This document shows positions 45,267-53,276 of a DNA stretch of 64,000 nucleotides, one piece after another. The translations under genes were made by a program, and so were the position numbers. The notes beneath the pieces are model-generated. The model was given only the letters and a program-made list of their open reading frames with translations. It was not told where the DNA came from and did not search any database. Numbering within the stretch: position 1 is the stretch's first letter; every line of letters starts with the position of its first letter. This DNA is from Paenibacillaceae bacterium (GTDB taxonomy: Bacteria; Bacillota; Bacilli; Paenibacillales; Paenibacillaceae), in the NCBI GenBank assembly GCA_004134985.1, contig REGQ01000006.1, positions 160,610 to 224,609 of the forward strand. Direction: 5' to 3'.

Positions 45267-45970
45267 ATTTTCGCCCCGCCTGTCCATGTAGCGTTGAGCC
45301 GATAACCTGTCCCTCTTACCGTTTCCAAAGCATCTTCAATGCCGAGCTCAGCCAGCTTCTTGCGCACCCGAGTCACATTGACGCTGAGTGCATTGTCATC
45401 CACATAAGTATAGTCATCCCACAGTTTCTCCAAAATCGTCTCTCTGCTCACGAGCCGTTGGCAGCGGCTCAGCAGCGCTTCGACTAGCACCGTTTCCTTC
45501 TTCGTAAGAGGGACCGACTTGTCCTTCAAATGCAGTTCCATCCGCTCGGGATAGAGTGTCAACCCGCCATGATCCACCGTTCGTTCGCCGGCAGCAACCG
45601 CATAATCACCGTATACCCGGCGGAGCTGGCTGCGGATTTTGGCCATGACCACCTCGTAATGAAACGGTTTGGTTAAGTAATCGTCACCGCCGTTTTCAAT
45701 GGCGCGGACCTGATCCATTTCGCCGCTGCGGGCAGAGATAAAAATAATCGGACAAGTGGATACTGTGCGAATTTGGCGGCACCAGTAGAATCCGTCAAAG
45801 CTGGGCAAGTTGATGTCCATCAGCACAACATGAGGTTTAACGTGTTCAAACTGTTCCAAAATATTGCCGAAGTCCGCCGTAATGACCGCCTCGTCGCCAT
45901 ATTTCTCAATATGCGTTTGCAGCAGCAGCGCAATCTTCGCATCATCTTCAACTATCATAATTGTATACAA
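45263..45970 (-). CDS. BceR-type response regulator
   Basis: A 235-residue OmpR-family regulator: receiver with Asp52 as phosphoacceptor (VVLMDINLP), Lys in DDYLTKPFH, and a C-terminal winged helix ending ETVRGTGYRLNATW. TTG start at 45970 with GGGAGGTG 7 bases ahead. Expected to bind the BceR-type operator before the ABC genes and switch on the detoxification pump when peptide antibiotics are present. Confidence 0.92.
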   Translation of the reverse strand: MYTIMIVEDDAKIALLLQTHIEKYGDEAVITADFGNILEQFEHVKPHVVLMDINLPSFDGFYWCRQIRTVSTCPIIFISARSGEMDQVRAIENGGDDYLTKPFHYEVVMAKIRSQLRRVYGDYAVAAGERTVDHGGLTLYPERMELHLKDKSVPLTKKETVLVEALLSRCQRLVSRETILEKLWDDYTYVDDNALSVNVTRVRKKLAELGIEDALETVRGTGYRLNATWTGGAKI

Positions 45971-46178
45971 GGACGGGCACCTCCCGTTGGTTGGGAAATA
46001 AAGTCGTGAAAAAAAGCTGCCGGTTTATTGAGCGCAGCTTAGGTTGGTTATTTTTTTTAGTATACCTATTTGCTCTTATTATGTACAACTATAGGATATA
46101 TATCTTACTGGGAAACGGGATCGGAGAGGACGCACAGTGTTGTGATTTGCTTCGAATGGTCGCATAAGTTGGCTGGGA
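45971..46178. other. Intergenic stretch without a gene
   Basis: No coding frame supported. A hairpin AAGCTGC/GCAGCTT (about 46014-46040) followed by a run of eight T (about 46049-46058) looks like a terminator on the plus strand although no gene precedes it. Confidence 0.45.
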
Positions 46179-46545
46179 GGACACACGTTCCGCTATATCG
46201 CTCAAAATAGGCAAATGAGAGCTTTGGCGGCCACCAGATCCGTTATTTCTGTGGAAATGGTGTTTTTAGGCGGTTTTTTGAGGCAAAAGCGGAACGTGTG
46301 GCCGTGAAAACTAGAATTGGGCTTGTTTTGGTTAAATAGCGGAACTTGTGAGGCTGTCTATTAATTGTGCATAACTTTTTTTCTGGCCTGAAAACGCCTC
46401 TCAGATCGAATTTTTATTATCAGCATATTTAGTTTGAAAAATAAATCGATCTGAGAGCCTTCTAGAGGCCCAAAAACGCCGAGATTAAAACTGTCCACAA
46501 TTAATCGACACGCTCCTTGTGGCCAATAGCGGAATGCGTTTTAGT
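46179..46545 (+). repeat. Dispersed repeat family 1, second copy (interrupted)
   Basis: From GGACACACGTTCCGCTAT onwards this matches the reverse complement of 7481-7660, with substitutions and small gaps. At 46351-46515 it is split by a MITE-like element; the last part of the repeat resumes at 46522 (GGCCAATAGCGG). Non-coding. Confidence 0.85.
46351..46515. mobile_element. MITE-like element, 165 bp with 6-bp target duplication
   Basis: Imperfect terminal inverted repeats of about 28 bp share TGTC(T/G)ATTAATTGTG. Internal complementary arms CTCTCAGATCGA and TCGATCTGAGAG make nearly the whole element a hairpin. CTTGTG flanks it on both sides (46345-46350 and 46516-46521); removing one copy and the element restores the host repeat. 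No coding capacity, so transposition would need an enzyme encoded elsewhere. Confidence 0.8.
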
Positions 46546-46602
46546 GGGTGTTAATAGACGTTTGCTCGTTTGCGTCACAGCCACGACCAGCCACCGCACA
46601 GA

Positions 46603-46820
46603 ATTATGAATTAGCGCGGGAATCCCTCACTGCCGCCGCACGGCAGGGCGAACATCCCACTTTTACCGGGAGTGCCATAGATATCGCCGCCGAACTGACA
46701 CATTGGATTCAAGAGGGGGGCACCGATGGTTTCCAGTTCATTCTCGGCAACGATTTTGATGCACTCTGCGAGACCATCGTTCCTGCTCTTCGCCTTGTGA
46801 CGACACAGCCAACTTCCTAG
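46603..46820 (+). pseudogene. C-terminal remnant of flavin-dependent monooxygenase
   Basis: About 70 codons (RQGEHPTFTGSAIDIAAELTHW, then QEGGTDGFQFILGNDFDALCETIVPAL) match the C-terminal end of bacterial-luciferase-like NtaA/SnaA/DszA monooxygenases (pattern FxGsp..vAdel..wv..GgaDGFnl). The remaining 350 or so residues are missing and no start signal precedes the fragment, so it is a gene relic. Confidence 0.7.
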
Positions 46821-46978
46821 ACGTGCCGATTGATTCCAATGAAAAGTTTACAATGAGCCTTTGAACGAAGCTCACCCGAAAATCTGCAGGAGCATGCATG
46901 CTCCTTGCGGATTTTTGAACGTTGCAGTGGCATCGTAAAAAACAACAAAACATGACCTGTAAGAAGTTTTGGGAAATG

Positions 46979-47173
46979 AAGATGTCTGCGAGCGATCCAA
47001 GTTCTGCTGCAGAAGAATATTTAAGTGAAGCAGGAGTGCCAGAAGAAGCGACAGGGACAGCCAGATATAAACTCGCTGTCATGCTGTACTGCGCAATCAA
47101 TTATGAACACAGAGATCCCGCTGATTTGTTCTCATCTGTTCTCCTATACATTATGATAGGTCGTGCCCTATAA
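46979..47173 (+). pseudogene. Phage head-tail connector (gp6-like) remnant
   Basis: The translated segment SSAAEEYLSEAGVPEEATGTARYKLAVMLYCAINYEHRDPADL resembles the N-terminal part of phage gp6-like head-tail connector proteins, which have a YL..AGV....YKLAV..L..HWYE.R pattern. No other phage genes are nearby and the fragment ends early. It may be the only trace of a former prophage here. Confidence 0.55.
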
Positions 47174-47226
47174 TAACATTAACAACAGGGGACGAGACAT
47201 ATTTTAAAAATCAGAGGGGGATAACT

Positions 47227-47568
47227 ATGGAAGAGATTAAGGTAGCCATCACACATTCTTGCGGGCATGACAGTATCTTTGCTGCATATAGCGACGACAA
47301 AGGGAGATTAATAAGACTTTCGGAGGAAGCATCCAAGAAAATGTGCCTCATATGTCAGGGGGCCGGATTTAACACTAGTCTTCCCAGCCTGAAAGGGTCT
47401 GAAAATAATGACGTCGCAACTTCCCTTCCAGCGAGATCAGAAACAGTAACTAAAGGAGAACAGGTAACTTCTGCGATACTAACAGTGCTGTTCTTTGCAT
47501 TTAAAATTTTGTGGATTATAGCCAAAACCATGCTAAAGGCAGTATTGGCTGCGGCATCAAAGCGATAA
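47227..47568 (+). CDS. Small membrane protein with Cys/His motif, unknown
   Basis: A 113-residue protein with AGGGGG 6 bases before its ATG. The N-terminal part has HSCGHDS and, 30 residues later, CLICQG, which could form a small metal-binding knuckle; a Ser/Thr-rich linker leads to a C-terminal hydrophobic helix (SAILTVLFFAFKILWIIAKTML). No family recognised. It lies in the degraded region with phage traces. Confidence 0.6.
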   Translation: MEEIKVAITHSCGHDSIFAAYSDDKGRLIRLSEEASKKMCLICQGAGFNTSLPSLKGSENNDVATSLPARSETVTKGEQVTSAILTVLFFAFKILWIIAKTMLKAVLAAASKR

Positions 47569-47605
47569 AGTACAACCAGCCTGCAAGTGGGAAGGTGGTG
47601 AAATC

Positions 47606-47791
47606 GTGAAGGTCTATTTTAATCAAAATCAATTAGCAGAGGCATTGGGCGTTACCAGAGGAGCGATAGCGGATCGCCTTCGCCGGGGCACACTAACCCC
47701 CGATGCGCAGGACGCCGCGGGCAAGCCGCTGTGGGTGGAAAAAAGTGTTCGTCTCCTGCAGCAGAAGAAAAATGAGACAGGGAGGAATTAG
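47606..47791 (+). CDS. Small helix-turn-helix DNA-binding protein (excisionase-like)
   Basis: A 61-residue protein consisting of one helix-turn-helix (NQNQLAEALGVTRGAIADRLRRGTL) and a wing-like segment ending in PLWVEKSVRLLQQKK, like phage excisionases or MerR-type minimal regulators. GTG start with AAGGTGG 10 bases upstream. It follows the small membrane protein by 37 bases, so the two may be co-transcribed. Targets unknown. Confidence 0.65.
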   Translation: MKVYFNQNQLAEALGVTRGAIADRLRRGTLTPDAQDAAGKPLWVEKSVRLLQQKKNETGRN

Positions 47792-47810
47792 ATTTATCAA
47801 ACATCGTAAA

Positions 47811-47856
47811 TTGAAGAAGCTGCAATATTCATGTATACTAATGATAATCATTATCA
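47811..47856 (+). promoter_or_regulatory. Fur-controlled promoter
   Basis: TTGAAG (47811-47816), 17-base spacer, TATACT (47834-47839), then a perfect 7-1-7 Fur box TGATAATCATTATCA (47842-47856) covering the transcription start. The downstream 430 bases have no clear gene before the SUKH-LRR gene at 48294. Confidence 0.82.
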
Positions 47857-48293
47857 ATTTCGCGCTATATAAGTTGAACGAAAGATTAATAAACGATCGT
47901 AAGAAATTCGCTGTTGAGCAACCACGTTTCCAGAAAAAGAGGGGTAAATGGAGAAATCTTGTGGTGGGAAATAAGCTCTTGAGCGGCTTTACGATCCCTT
48001 ATGTGGAAATGCCTTTTAATCTATATGATTTTTCATATAGAAGCTCTGAAATCCTCGTCGATTGATCGATTCTATATGATTTTTCATATAGAATCTCTGA
48101 AATCAGCGCCGGATGTTCGATTCTATGTGATTTTTCATATAGAATCGTTGAAATCAGCGTCGGATGATCGATTCTATATGATATGGCGGTTCAATAGTTC
48201 AACTTATATAGAGAACAATTTTACAGCGCTTTTTCTCGCAATAGTTATAGTACCTCTAAAATTTCTCTAGTCTGAAGGAGCGCAATCATAGAG
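47857..48293 (+). other. Non-coding leader or unknown transcript with tandem repeat
   Basis: About 430 bases downstream of the Fur-controlled promoter. Open frames exist but none has a convincing start signal or family match. The second half holds the 51-bp tandem repeat. It may be a long leader of the SUKH-LRR gene or an iron-responsive small RNA. Confidence 0.45.
48017..48182 (+). repeat. 51-bp tandem repeat with palindromes (3.3 copies)
   Basis: Units start at 48017, 48068, 48119 and a partial at 48170. Each begins with a near-perfect hairpin, CTATATGATTTTTCATATAG, and continues with CTGAAATCAGCG-like sequence. The period of 51 keeps one frame open through all copies (17-residue unit with FYMIFHIESLKS), but no start signal supports translation. 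Confidence 0.85.
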
Positions 48294-49787
48294 ATGATCA
48301 CACGATGGATTGATGAAATCACATTTTCCTTGCGCGAGAGCTTGCCTGAATTGGCGGCTTCCTTGTACCCGCCAGCGGGGGAGGCAGAAATTGCGGCGAC
48401 AGAGCAGGAGATGGGCGTGAAGTTCCCAGACGCGCTACGGGAGTTGTATAAGCTTCACAACGGTCAACATGACGATGGCCCAGGCCTGTTCTTCGGGCTG
48501 CAGTTTCTCTCGCTGGAGGGGATGCTGGCGCAATGGAAGGTATGGGAAGAGCTTGCAGACGACTTCGCCGAAGAAGGGGATCACTATGCGGTTCCGGCCG
48601 AAGCGATTAAGGAAGCCTATATTAATGTAAAGTGGCTTCCGCTCAGCCATGACGGAGGCGGCAACCATCTTGGCATGGATCTGGACCCGGGCACGGCAGG
48701 AGTTGCCGGACAAGTCATTAATTTTGGCCGTGATGAAGCGACCAAATATGTGATAGCAATAACGCTCACCGATTTGCTGCAATTCATTGCCGAAACGGTA
48801 AAGGATGGCCATTACACGGTTAGCAGAGAGACGGAAGAGGACGGCGAAGACGTGTTCTGGAGCTATGGCGATAAAGCAGTGCATTTCCTTGATGTGCTCA
48901 AGCGATTGGCGCTGCCGGTTATTCACCCTGTGCAATCGGCCATGTCGGAGGTCGAAGCGGAAGAGTGGCTGAATTCACTTGATGAAGCATGGCAAGCACG
49001 CATCAGAGAATCAGGTGGATCGGCGGCAGATTTTATGAAGAGGAAGACGATTCTTTTTACACAAGGCGATCTCTCGGATCTTCGGCCGCTGGCTCGGTGT
49101 ACGGAAGTTCGTGAGCTGATTTTAAGCAGAAATCAGATTGTAGACCTTGAGCCGCTGCGTCATTGCGTGCAATTAAAAAAGCTGTATCTGGCAAGAAACC
49201 CGGTATCGGATCTTTCTGCACTCCAGCAACTGCCGAAGCTGCAGGAGATTAATCTGGTCGAAACCTCGGTCAGAAACTTCACGCCGCTGGCTGCTGTCAA
49301 AAGCTTGCGATCGTTAACCCTCTCTAATATCGATGCGGAAGTGCTGCGATCTTTATCGAATCTGACACAAGTAACCGAACTGGAATTGTCCGCTTTCAAG
49401 CCGCTTTCTTCGGACGACTGGCTGCTGCTCGGCCAACTGAAAAATTTGAAGAAGCTTACGCTGAAGGGTGTGCAGCTTGAAGATATGAGCTTTTTGCTCG
49501 GTTGCAGAAAGCTGAAGCAGCTTATATTGGAGGATGCTGAGGTGGGGGATATTTCGGCGCTGGCAGCACTCCAAAGTTTGAAGACGCTGGAACTGGCTAG
49601 CAGTGATGAGATCGGGCGTCTGGAACAACTGGCCAAGTCCGAGTCGCTGCTGGAATTTAGCGGATCGTACCGGCAATTTGCAACGCTGAACAATTTGTTT
49701 AACCGAAAAGTAGATTTCTCCAAAATTATCGGGCATATGACCGATGAGGAAAAGACCTTGTGGAGGAACAGCCTGTTAGGAGATTAG
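48294..49787 (+). CDS. SUKH (SMI1/KNR4) domain protein with leucine-rich repeats
   Basis: A 497-residue cytoplasmic protein. Residues about 20-170 form a SUKH-1 domain (EIAATEQEMGVKFPDALRELYKLHNGQ ... WLPLSHDGGGNHLGMDLDP), the fold of many immunity proteins against polymorphic toxins. Residues about 255-480 are at least nine short leucine-rich repeats of the internalin or LapB type (LRPLARCTEVRELILSRNQI; LEPLRHCVQLKKLYLARNPV). The combination suggests binding of a protein partner. No toxin gene is adjacent. GGAG about 14 bases upstream is weak. The Fur promoter at 47811 may read into it. Confidence 0.8.
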   Translation: MITRWIDEITFSLRESLPELAASLYPPAGEAEIAATEQEMGVKFPDALRELYKLHNGQHDDGPGLFFGLQFLSLEGMLAQWKVWEELADDFAEEGDHYAVPAEAIKEAYINVKWLPLSHDGGGNHLGMDLDPGTAGVAGQVINFGRDEATKYVIAITLTDLLQFIAETVKDGHYTVSRETEEDGEDVFWSYGDKAVHFLDVLKRLALPVIHPVQSAMSEVEAEEWLNSLDEAWQARIRESGGSAADFMKRKTILFTQGDLSDLRPLARCTEVRELILSRNQIVDLEPLRHCVQLKKLYLARNPVSDLSALQQLPKLQEINLVETSVRNFTPLAAVKSLRSLTLSNIDAEVLRSLSNLTQVTELELSAFKPLSSDDWLLLGQLKNLKKLTLKGVQLEDMSFLLGCRKLKQLILEDAEVGDISALAALQSLKTLELASSDEIGRLEQLAKSESLLEFSGSYRQFATLNNLFNRKVDFSKIIGHMTDEEKTLWRNSLLGD

Positions 49788-49791
49788 TAGG

Positions 49792-51819
49792 ATGAATTTG
49801 GACGATCACATTGCGGCATGGGACGATGCTGTTATCAAAATTTTGGATATCCGCCATGTCATCGTGCATCCGGGAGAATTGCTGGCAGCTTATCTGCTGC
49901 CGGCAAGCGGGTTCATCTACAGTGTCAGGGGCTCGGCTGACCTGTCTTTGGACGGGATGATTTATGAGGCGAGGCAATTTCATATTGCTCACGTCGGCAA
50001 GGGAATGCGTCTGTCGATTGACGCGCTGGAGGAGTTTGAATACTTCCTGCTTTTTTATCGAGCAGACCTGTCCCGCTTGCAGTCAGGCCGCAGGGAGCGG
50101 ACCCGGCTGCCGGATCGGCAAAACCCTTTTCTCTTTCCTTATAATTTCCTCCCCAATGAGCCGCTGCCGCTGCGAAGGATTGTGAGCAGAATGAAGAACA
50201 TCTGGGTTTATTCCAGCAAGCTGGAACGTCTGCAAATCAAAGGCCTGTTCTATCAGTTTCTCCACGAGCTAATGGGGCAGCTGAAACTTCAAGGGATTGT
50301 TGCAAGCAAGCCGGAGGTTGTTTCCAGGACACTTCGCTACCTTCATGATCACTATCGGGAAAATGTGACGCTTGACGCCTTGGCGGAGATAATGAACTAC
50401 AGCCCGCGGCACTTATCGACGAAGTTCAAGGAGCAGACCGGGGCAAGTCCCATTGACTATCTGATCCGGCTGCGGCTGGACTATGCCAAGGAACTGCTGC
50501 TGGACACGAATGCCTCCTTGCGTGATATTGCAATTGAGGTCGGTTATACGGATGTATATTATTTCAGTCGGGTATTCAAAAAGCATATCGGCTTATCGCC
50601 AGCCCATTTCAAGAATGTGGAAAGGCAGCGGCATGCATCGGAAGATCGTCCATGCAACCCAGCCGAATGCTCTATTGGCGCAAGAAGGATAGCGCGTTAT
50701 ATTGGTGATGATAATCATTATCAATATAAAAGTGGAGGGTCTGTAAAAATGATTAGAAATACGAAATCAAGTATGGCATTGACCATACTGCTCAGTTTAA
50801 CGCTTTTGCTTGGCGCATGCTCGGCCGGAGCCGGCAACACAACCGCAGGCGGGAACAGCGCTGGAGGAAATACGGGCACATCAACAACGGCCACTGGATC
50901 GGGAGATGCAGGTGCGACCGGCAGCAACGGCGGTTCAGCGGTTGGAAACCAGCAAGCTGCTTCCAGTGACAACGCTGGAGCACAGACACAGACCCGAACC
51001 GTGGCAACGATGTTTGGTGATATTGAAGTGCCGCAGCAACCGAAACGAATCATTGTCGACTTGTATTTGGGAAGTATGATTGCGCTTGGCATTACGCCTG
51101 TCGGCACACCCGAATTGAACCTGAAAAATCCGTACTATACCGAGTTTCTTGGCGGGGTAGAGGACATCGGCGAATATGAGACCATTTCGCTGGAGAAGGT
51201 GCTGGCGCTTGAGCCTGACCTGATTATTACAGGCAATGATCAACTGTATGAGCAATTCAGCAAAATCGCTCCGACAATCGTCGTGCCATTCGGAGAATTG
51301 AAAAATGCACATGAGGAAATTACTTACTTCGGCAAAGCGCTGGGCAGGGAAGTGGATGCCAAGAAATGGCTTGACGATTACGATCAGCGTATTGCAAGCG
51401 CGCGAGAAAGTGTCGCCGAGGTTATTGCTGACGATGCCGTATTTTCGATTATGCAATACAACAAAAAAGGCGTATTGGTCTTTGGTGACAACTTTGGACG
51501 CGGTGGTCAGGCCGTCTACACCGCACTCGGATTGCAGCCGCCAGCTGCTAAAAAGGAAGAGCTGATGACAGAGCAGCTTTTGGAAGTGTCGGAAGAGGCG
51601 CTCCCCGAATATGTGGGCGATTATATTATTATGACTACGGAAGAGGTGACACTCGAAGGGCTGAAGAACGACCCGGTATGGTCGACGCTGGACCCGGTCA
51701 AGAATGATCGAGTCTTTACTTGGAGCAGTGACCATTCCTGGTATTTTGACCCGATAGCAACGCTCTCTCAGACGGAGGAGATAGCTGCCTGGTTGACAGG
51801 GAAATCGACCAAACAGTAA
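49792..51819 (+). CDS. AraC-family regulator fused in frame to siderophore-binding lipoprotein
   Basis: One uninterrupted frame of 675 codons. Residues about 1-280 are an AraC regulator (cupin; LDALAEIMNYSPRHLSTKFKEQTG; LRDIAIEVGYTDVYYFSRVFKKHIG). Residues 320-675 are a complete FhuD/FepB-type lipoprotein with its own signal and lipobox (LTLLLGAC), a Gly/Ser/Thr linker, then VPQQPKRIIVDLYLGSMIALGITPVG. The junction carries a perfect Fur box, a -35/-10 pair and a ribosome binding site, so the lipoprotein can also be made alone from ATG 50749. Whether the stop of the regulator was lost naturally or by sequencing error is open. No permease genes follow. Confidence 0.8.
   Translation: MNLDDHIAAWDDAVIKILDIRHVIVHPGELLAAYLLPASGFIYSVRGSADLSLDGMIYEARQFHIAHVGKGMRLSIDALEEFEYFLLFYRADLSRLQSGRRERTRLPDRQNPFLFPYNFLPNEPLPLRRIVSRMKNIWVYSSKLERLQIKGLFYQFLHELMGQLKLQGIVASKPEVVSRTLRYLHDHYRENVTLDALAEIMNYSPRHLSTKFKEQTGASPIDYLIRLRLDYAKELLLDTNASLRDIAIEVGYTDVYYFSRVFKKHIGLSPAHFKNVERQRHASEDRPCNPAECSIGARRIARYIGDDNHYQYKSGGSVKMIRNTKSSMALTILLSLTLLLGACSAGAGNTTAGGNSAGGNTGTSTTATGSGDAGATGSNGGSAVGNQQAASSDNAGAQTQTRTVATMFGDIEVPQQPKRIIVDLYLGSMIALGITPVGTPELNLKNPYYTEFLGGVEDIGEYETISLEKVLALEPDLIITGNDQLYEQFSKIAPTIVVPFGELKNAHEEITYFGKALGREVDAKKWLDDYDQRIASARESVAEVIADDAVFSIMQYNKKGVLVFGDNFGRGGQAVYTALGLQPPAAKKEELMTEQLLEVSEEALPEYVGDYIIMTTEEVTLEGLKNDPVWSTLDPVKNDRVFTWSSDHSWYFDPIATLSQTEEIAAWLTGKSTKQ
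50675..50723 (+). promoter_or_regulatory. Internal Fur-controlled promoter
   Basis: TTGGCG (50675-50680), 17-base spacer, TATATT (50698-50703) and a perfect Fur box TGATAATCATTATCA (50709-50723), all inside the AraC-lipoprotein frame. GGAGGG at 50734 and ATG at 50749 follow, so iron-limited expression of the lipoprotein alone is expected. Confidence 0.82.
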
Positions 51820-51861
51820 GATATGGAAGGGTTGTATTGGTAAATGCTAGGGGGTGAAGCA

Positions 51862-52803
51862 ATGGAGACTTGGTCAGATCATACAGCACAGTATGAACTG
51901 TCTGAACAATTTTCGTTGCGGCAGGCTGATTCACAAGAGTGGGGAGTCTATTATTCAATTTATTACAATATGACGTATAATGGTTTTTTCAAAGATCAAG
52001 GATTGACGATGGGCAACGGGCGGCGCAAGTTTTGGATATACCACGATTCTCGTAAAATTGGGGGCGTCGTCGTCGCTCCGAATGTAATATTCGGGTTGTT
52101 CTTCATCCCGCCGTTTAATGACAGTTATACGGTGATGAAGCTGCTTAAGAAAGCGCTGCTTGCCTGGTCGGATCGCTCCCAAGGCATTACCGCATACGAA
52201 ATTTTGCCCGATCAGATCGAACTATTCTCACGGGCAGGGTTTTGGCCTGGTCAATTCAGATGCCGCTGGATGCAGCGGCCTACGGATCATTTTGATGTCG
52301 CATGGGATGATTCGTTCGTGATTCGAATCCCTGAAGTGCGGATTGAAGGCGATCAGACTGCATGGGTAAAGGAAGAGGAAATAGTGAAGTTTGCCTATGA
52401 CAGCGGTGTAGGCTTGATTGATGATGTACGGCGCTCATGGGGCAACCTTGACGTCTATGCAAACTGGATGAAACAATATGTGCTGGAATCGAATGAAAAC
52501 TTGCGGCAGGCCTCTACCCTTGTATATGATCGCAAGACCGATCAATTAATTGGCTCTTGTCTGATTTCCTCGCAGGACGACGCCCCGGCTGTCTATAACA
52601 TTGCTGTATTGCCAGCCTATACGGGAAGAGGGATAGCGACAAAAATGTTGCAACGGGCACTCAGCGTTCTTCGTGAAAAAGACGAACCGATCCTTCGACT
52701 GTATGTGATGCAGGGCAACAATGCCGAATCGGTGTATTATAATCTTGGCTTCATTCCGGGACCGCTGGAAGTGCAGACCTGTACAATTCCTGCGGAAGGT
52801 TAG
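51862..52803 (+). CDS. GNAT-family N-acetyltransferase (two-domain)
   Basis: A 313-residue cytoplasmic acetyltransferase. The C-terminal GNAT domain is clear: core strand YNIAVLPAYTGRGIATKMLQRAL with the Q/R-x-x-G-x-G/A acetyl-CoA loop, then LYVMQGNNAESVYYNLGFIPG. The N-terminal half (GRRKFWIYHDSRKIGGVVVAP) is a degenerate GNAT-like domain. Start at 51862, 6 bases after AGGGGGTG, rather than 51844. The substrate is unknown. The previous gene ends 42 bases upstream and may share its transcript. Confidence 0.82.
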   Translation: METWSDHTAQYELSEQFSLRQADSQEWGVYYSIYYNMTYNGFFKDQGLTMGNGRRKFWIYHDSRKIGGVVVAPNVIFGLFFIPPFNDSYTVMKLLKKALLAWSDRSQGITAYEILPDQIELFSRAGFWPGQFRCRWMQRPTDHFDVAWDDSFVIRIPEVRIEGDQTAWVKEEEIVKFAYDSGVGLIDDVRRSWGNLDVYANWMKQYVLESNENLRQASTLVYDRKTDQLIGSCLISSQDDAPAVYNIAVLPAYTGRGIATKMLQRALSVLREKDEPILRLYVMQGNNAESVYYNLGFIPGPLEVQTCTIPAEG

Positions 52804-52973
52804 CTTGCTATAGCATAGAATGTCTATGTTATTTAAGTATGAAGGGGCTGCTGAAGAGCAGGCCCTTTTTTCACTTCCGTGGAAATTGCGATATTTTCAA
52901 AAAAAGGTGTTGCTAAATTATTGCATTATGCGTTATAATATTAAATCTAGAGAATTAATTTGCAATATAATAT

Positions 52974-53060
52974 GCGGTCATGGCGGAATTGGCAGACGCG
53001 CTAGATTCAGGTTCTAGTGTCAGCAATGACGTGGAGGTTCGAGTCCTCTTGACCGCACCA
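52974..53060 (+). tRNA. tRNA-Leu (anticodon CAG)
   Basis: Acceptor arms GCGGTCA and TGACCGC pair exactly; anticodon arm CTAGA-TTCAGGT-TCTAG gives CAG; a long variable arm, as expected for leucine tRNA; T arm GGAGG-TTCGAGT-CCTCT; CCA is encoded. 87 bases. Confidence 0.96.
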
Positions 53061-53075
53061 TACCTTAAAATTACG

Positions 53076-53117
53076 AGTTCGTAAATTGCCCTTATGGCGA
53101 TTTACGAACTTTTTTTA
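53076..53117 (+). terminator. Terminator of tRNA-Leu
   Basis: AGTTCGTAAATT pairs with GATTTACGAACT and is followed by TTTTTTT. Confidence 0.9.
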
Positions 53118-53121
53118 TTTC

Positions 53122-53268
53122 CATAGAATTGGTATCCCCAATTCACACGAAGTGCCTGCCAATCCAAAACGCATTATCGCGCTAACAAGGGCGTCCAACG
53201 CACTGTGGTTGGGCAACTGGAACCCGGATTTGATCCTCATCGCTGGCGCACAGCTAAAATATCGATAA
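53122..53268 (+). pseudogene. Siderophore-binding lipoprotein remnant
   Basis: Translated segment IGIPNSHEVPANPKRIIAL and, shortly after, GNWNPDLILIAGAQLKYR match the start and the NPDLIL strand of FhuD/FecB-like binding proteins, but the roughly 50 residues normally between them are missing, there is no signal peptide, and the frame ends after about 50 codons. A decayed gene directly downstream of the tRNA terminator. Confidence 0.65.
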
Positions 53269-53276
53269 AGGGGATA

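Noticed and set aside
46351..46515. Complete insertion sequence
   Set aside because: Only 165 bp and no transposase frame; MITE-like instead.
48017..48182. CRISPR array
   Set aside because: Repeats follow each other directly without unique spacers, are imperfect, and no cas genes are present; it is a simple tandem repeat.
48001..48270. Gene encoding a 17-residue repeat protein
   Set aside because: The frame is open only because the 51-bp period is a multiple of three; there is no ribosome binding site and the sequence is mostly hairpin.
53086..53268. Functional 60-residue protein after tRNA-Leu
   Set aside because: Start lies within the tRNA terminator and the rest matches an internally deleted siderophore-binding protein, so it is called a remnant.
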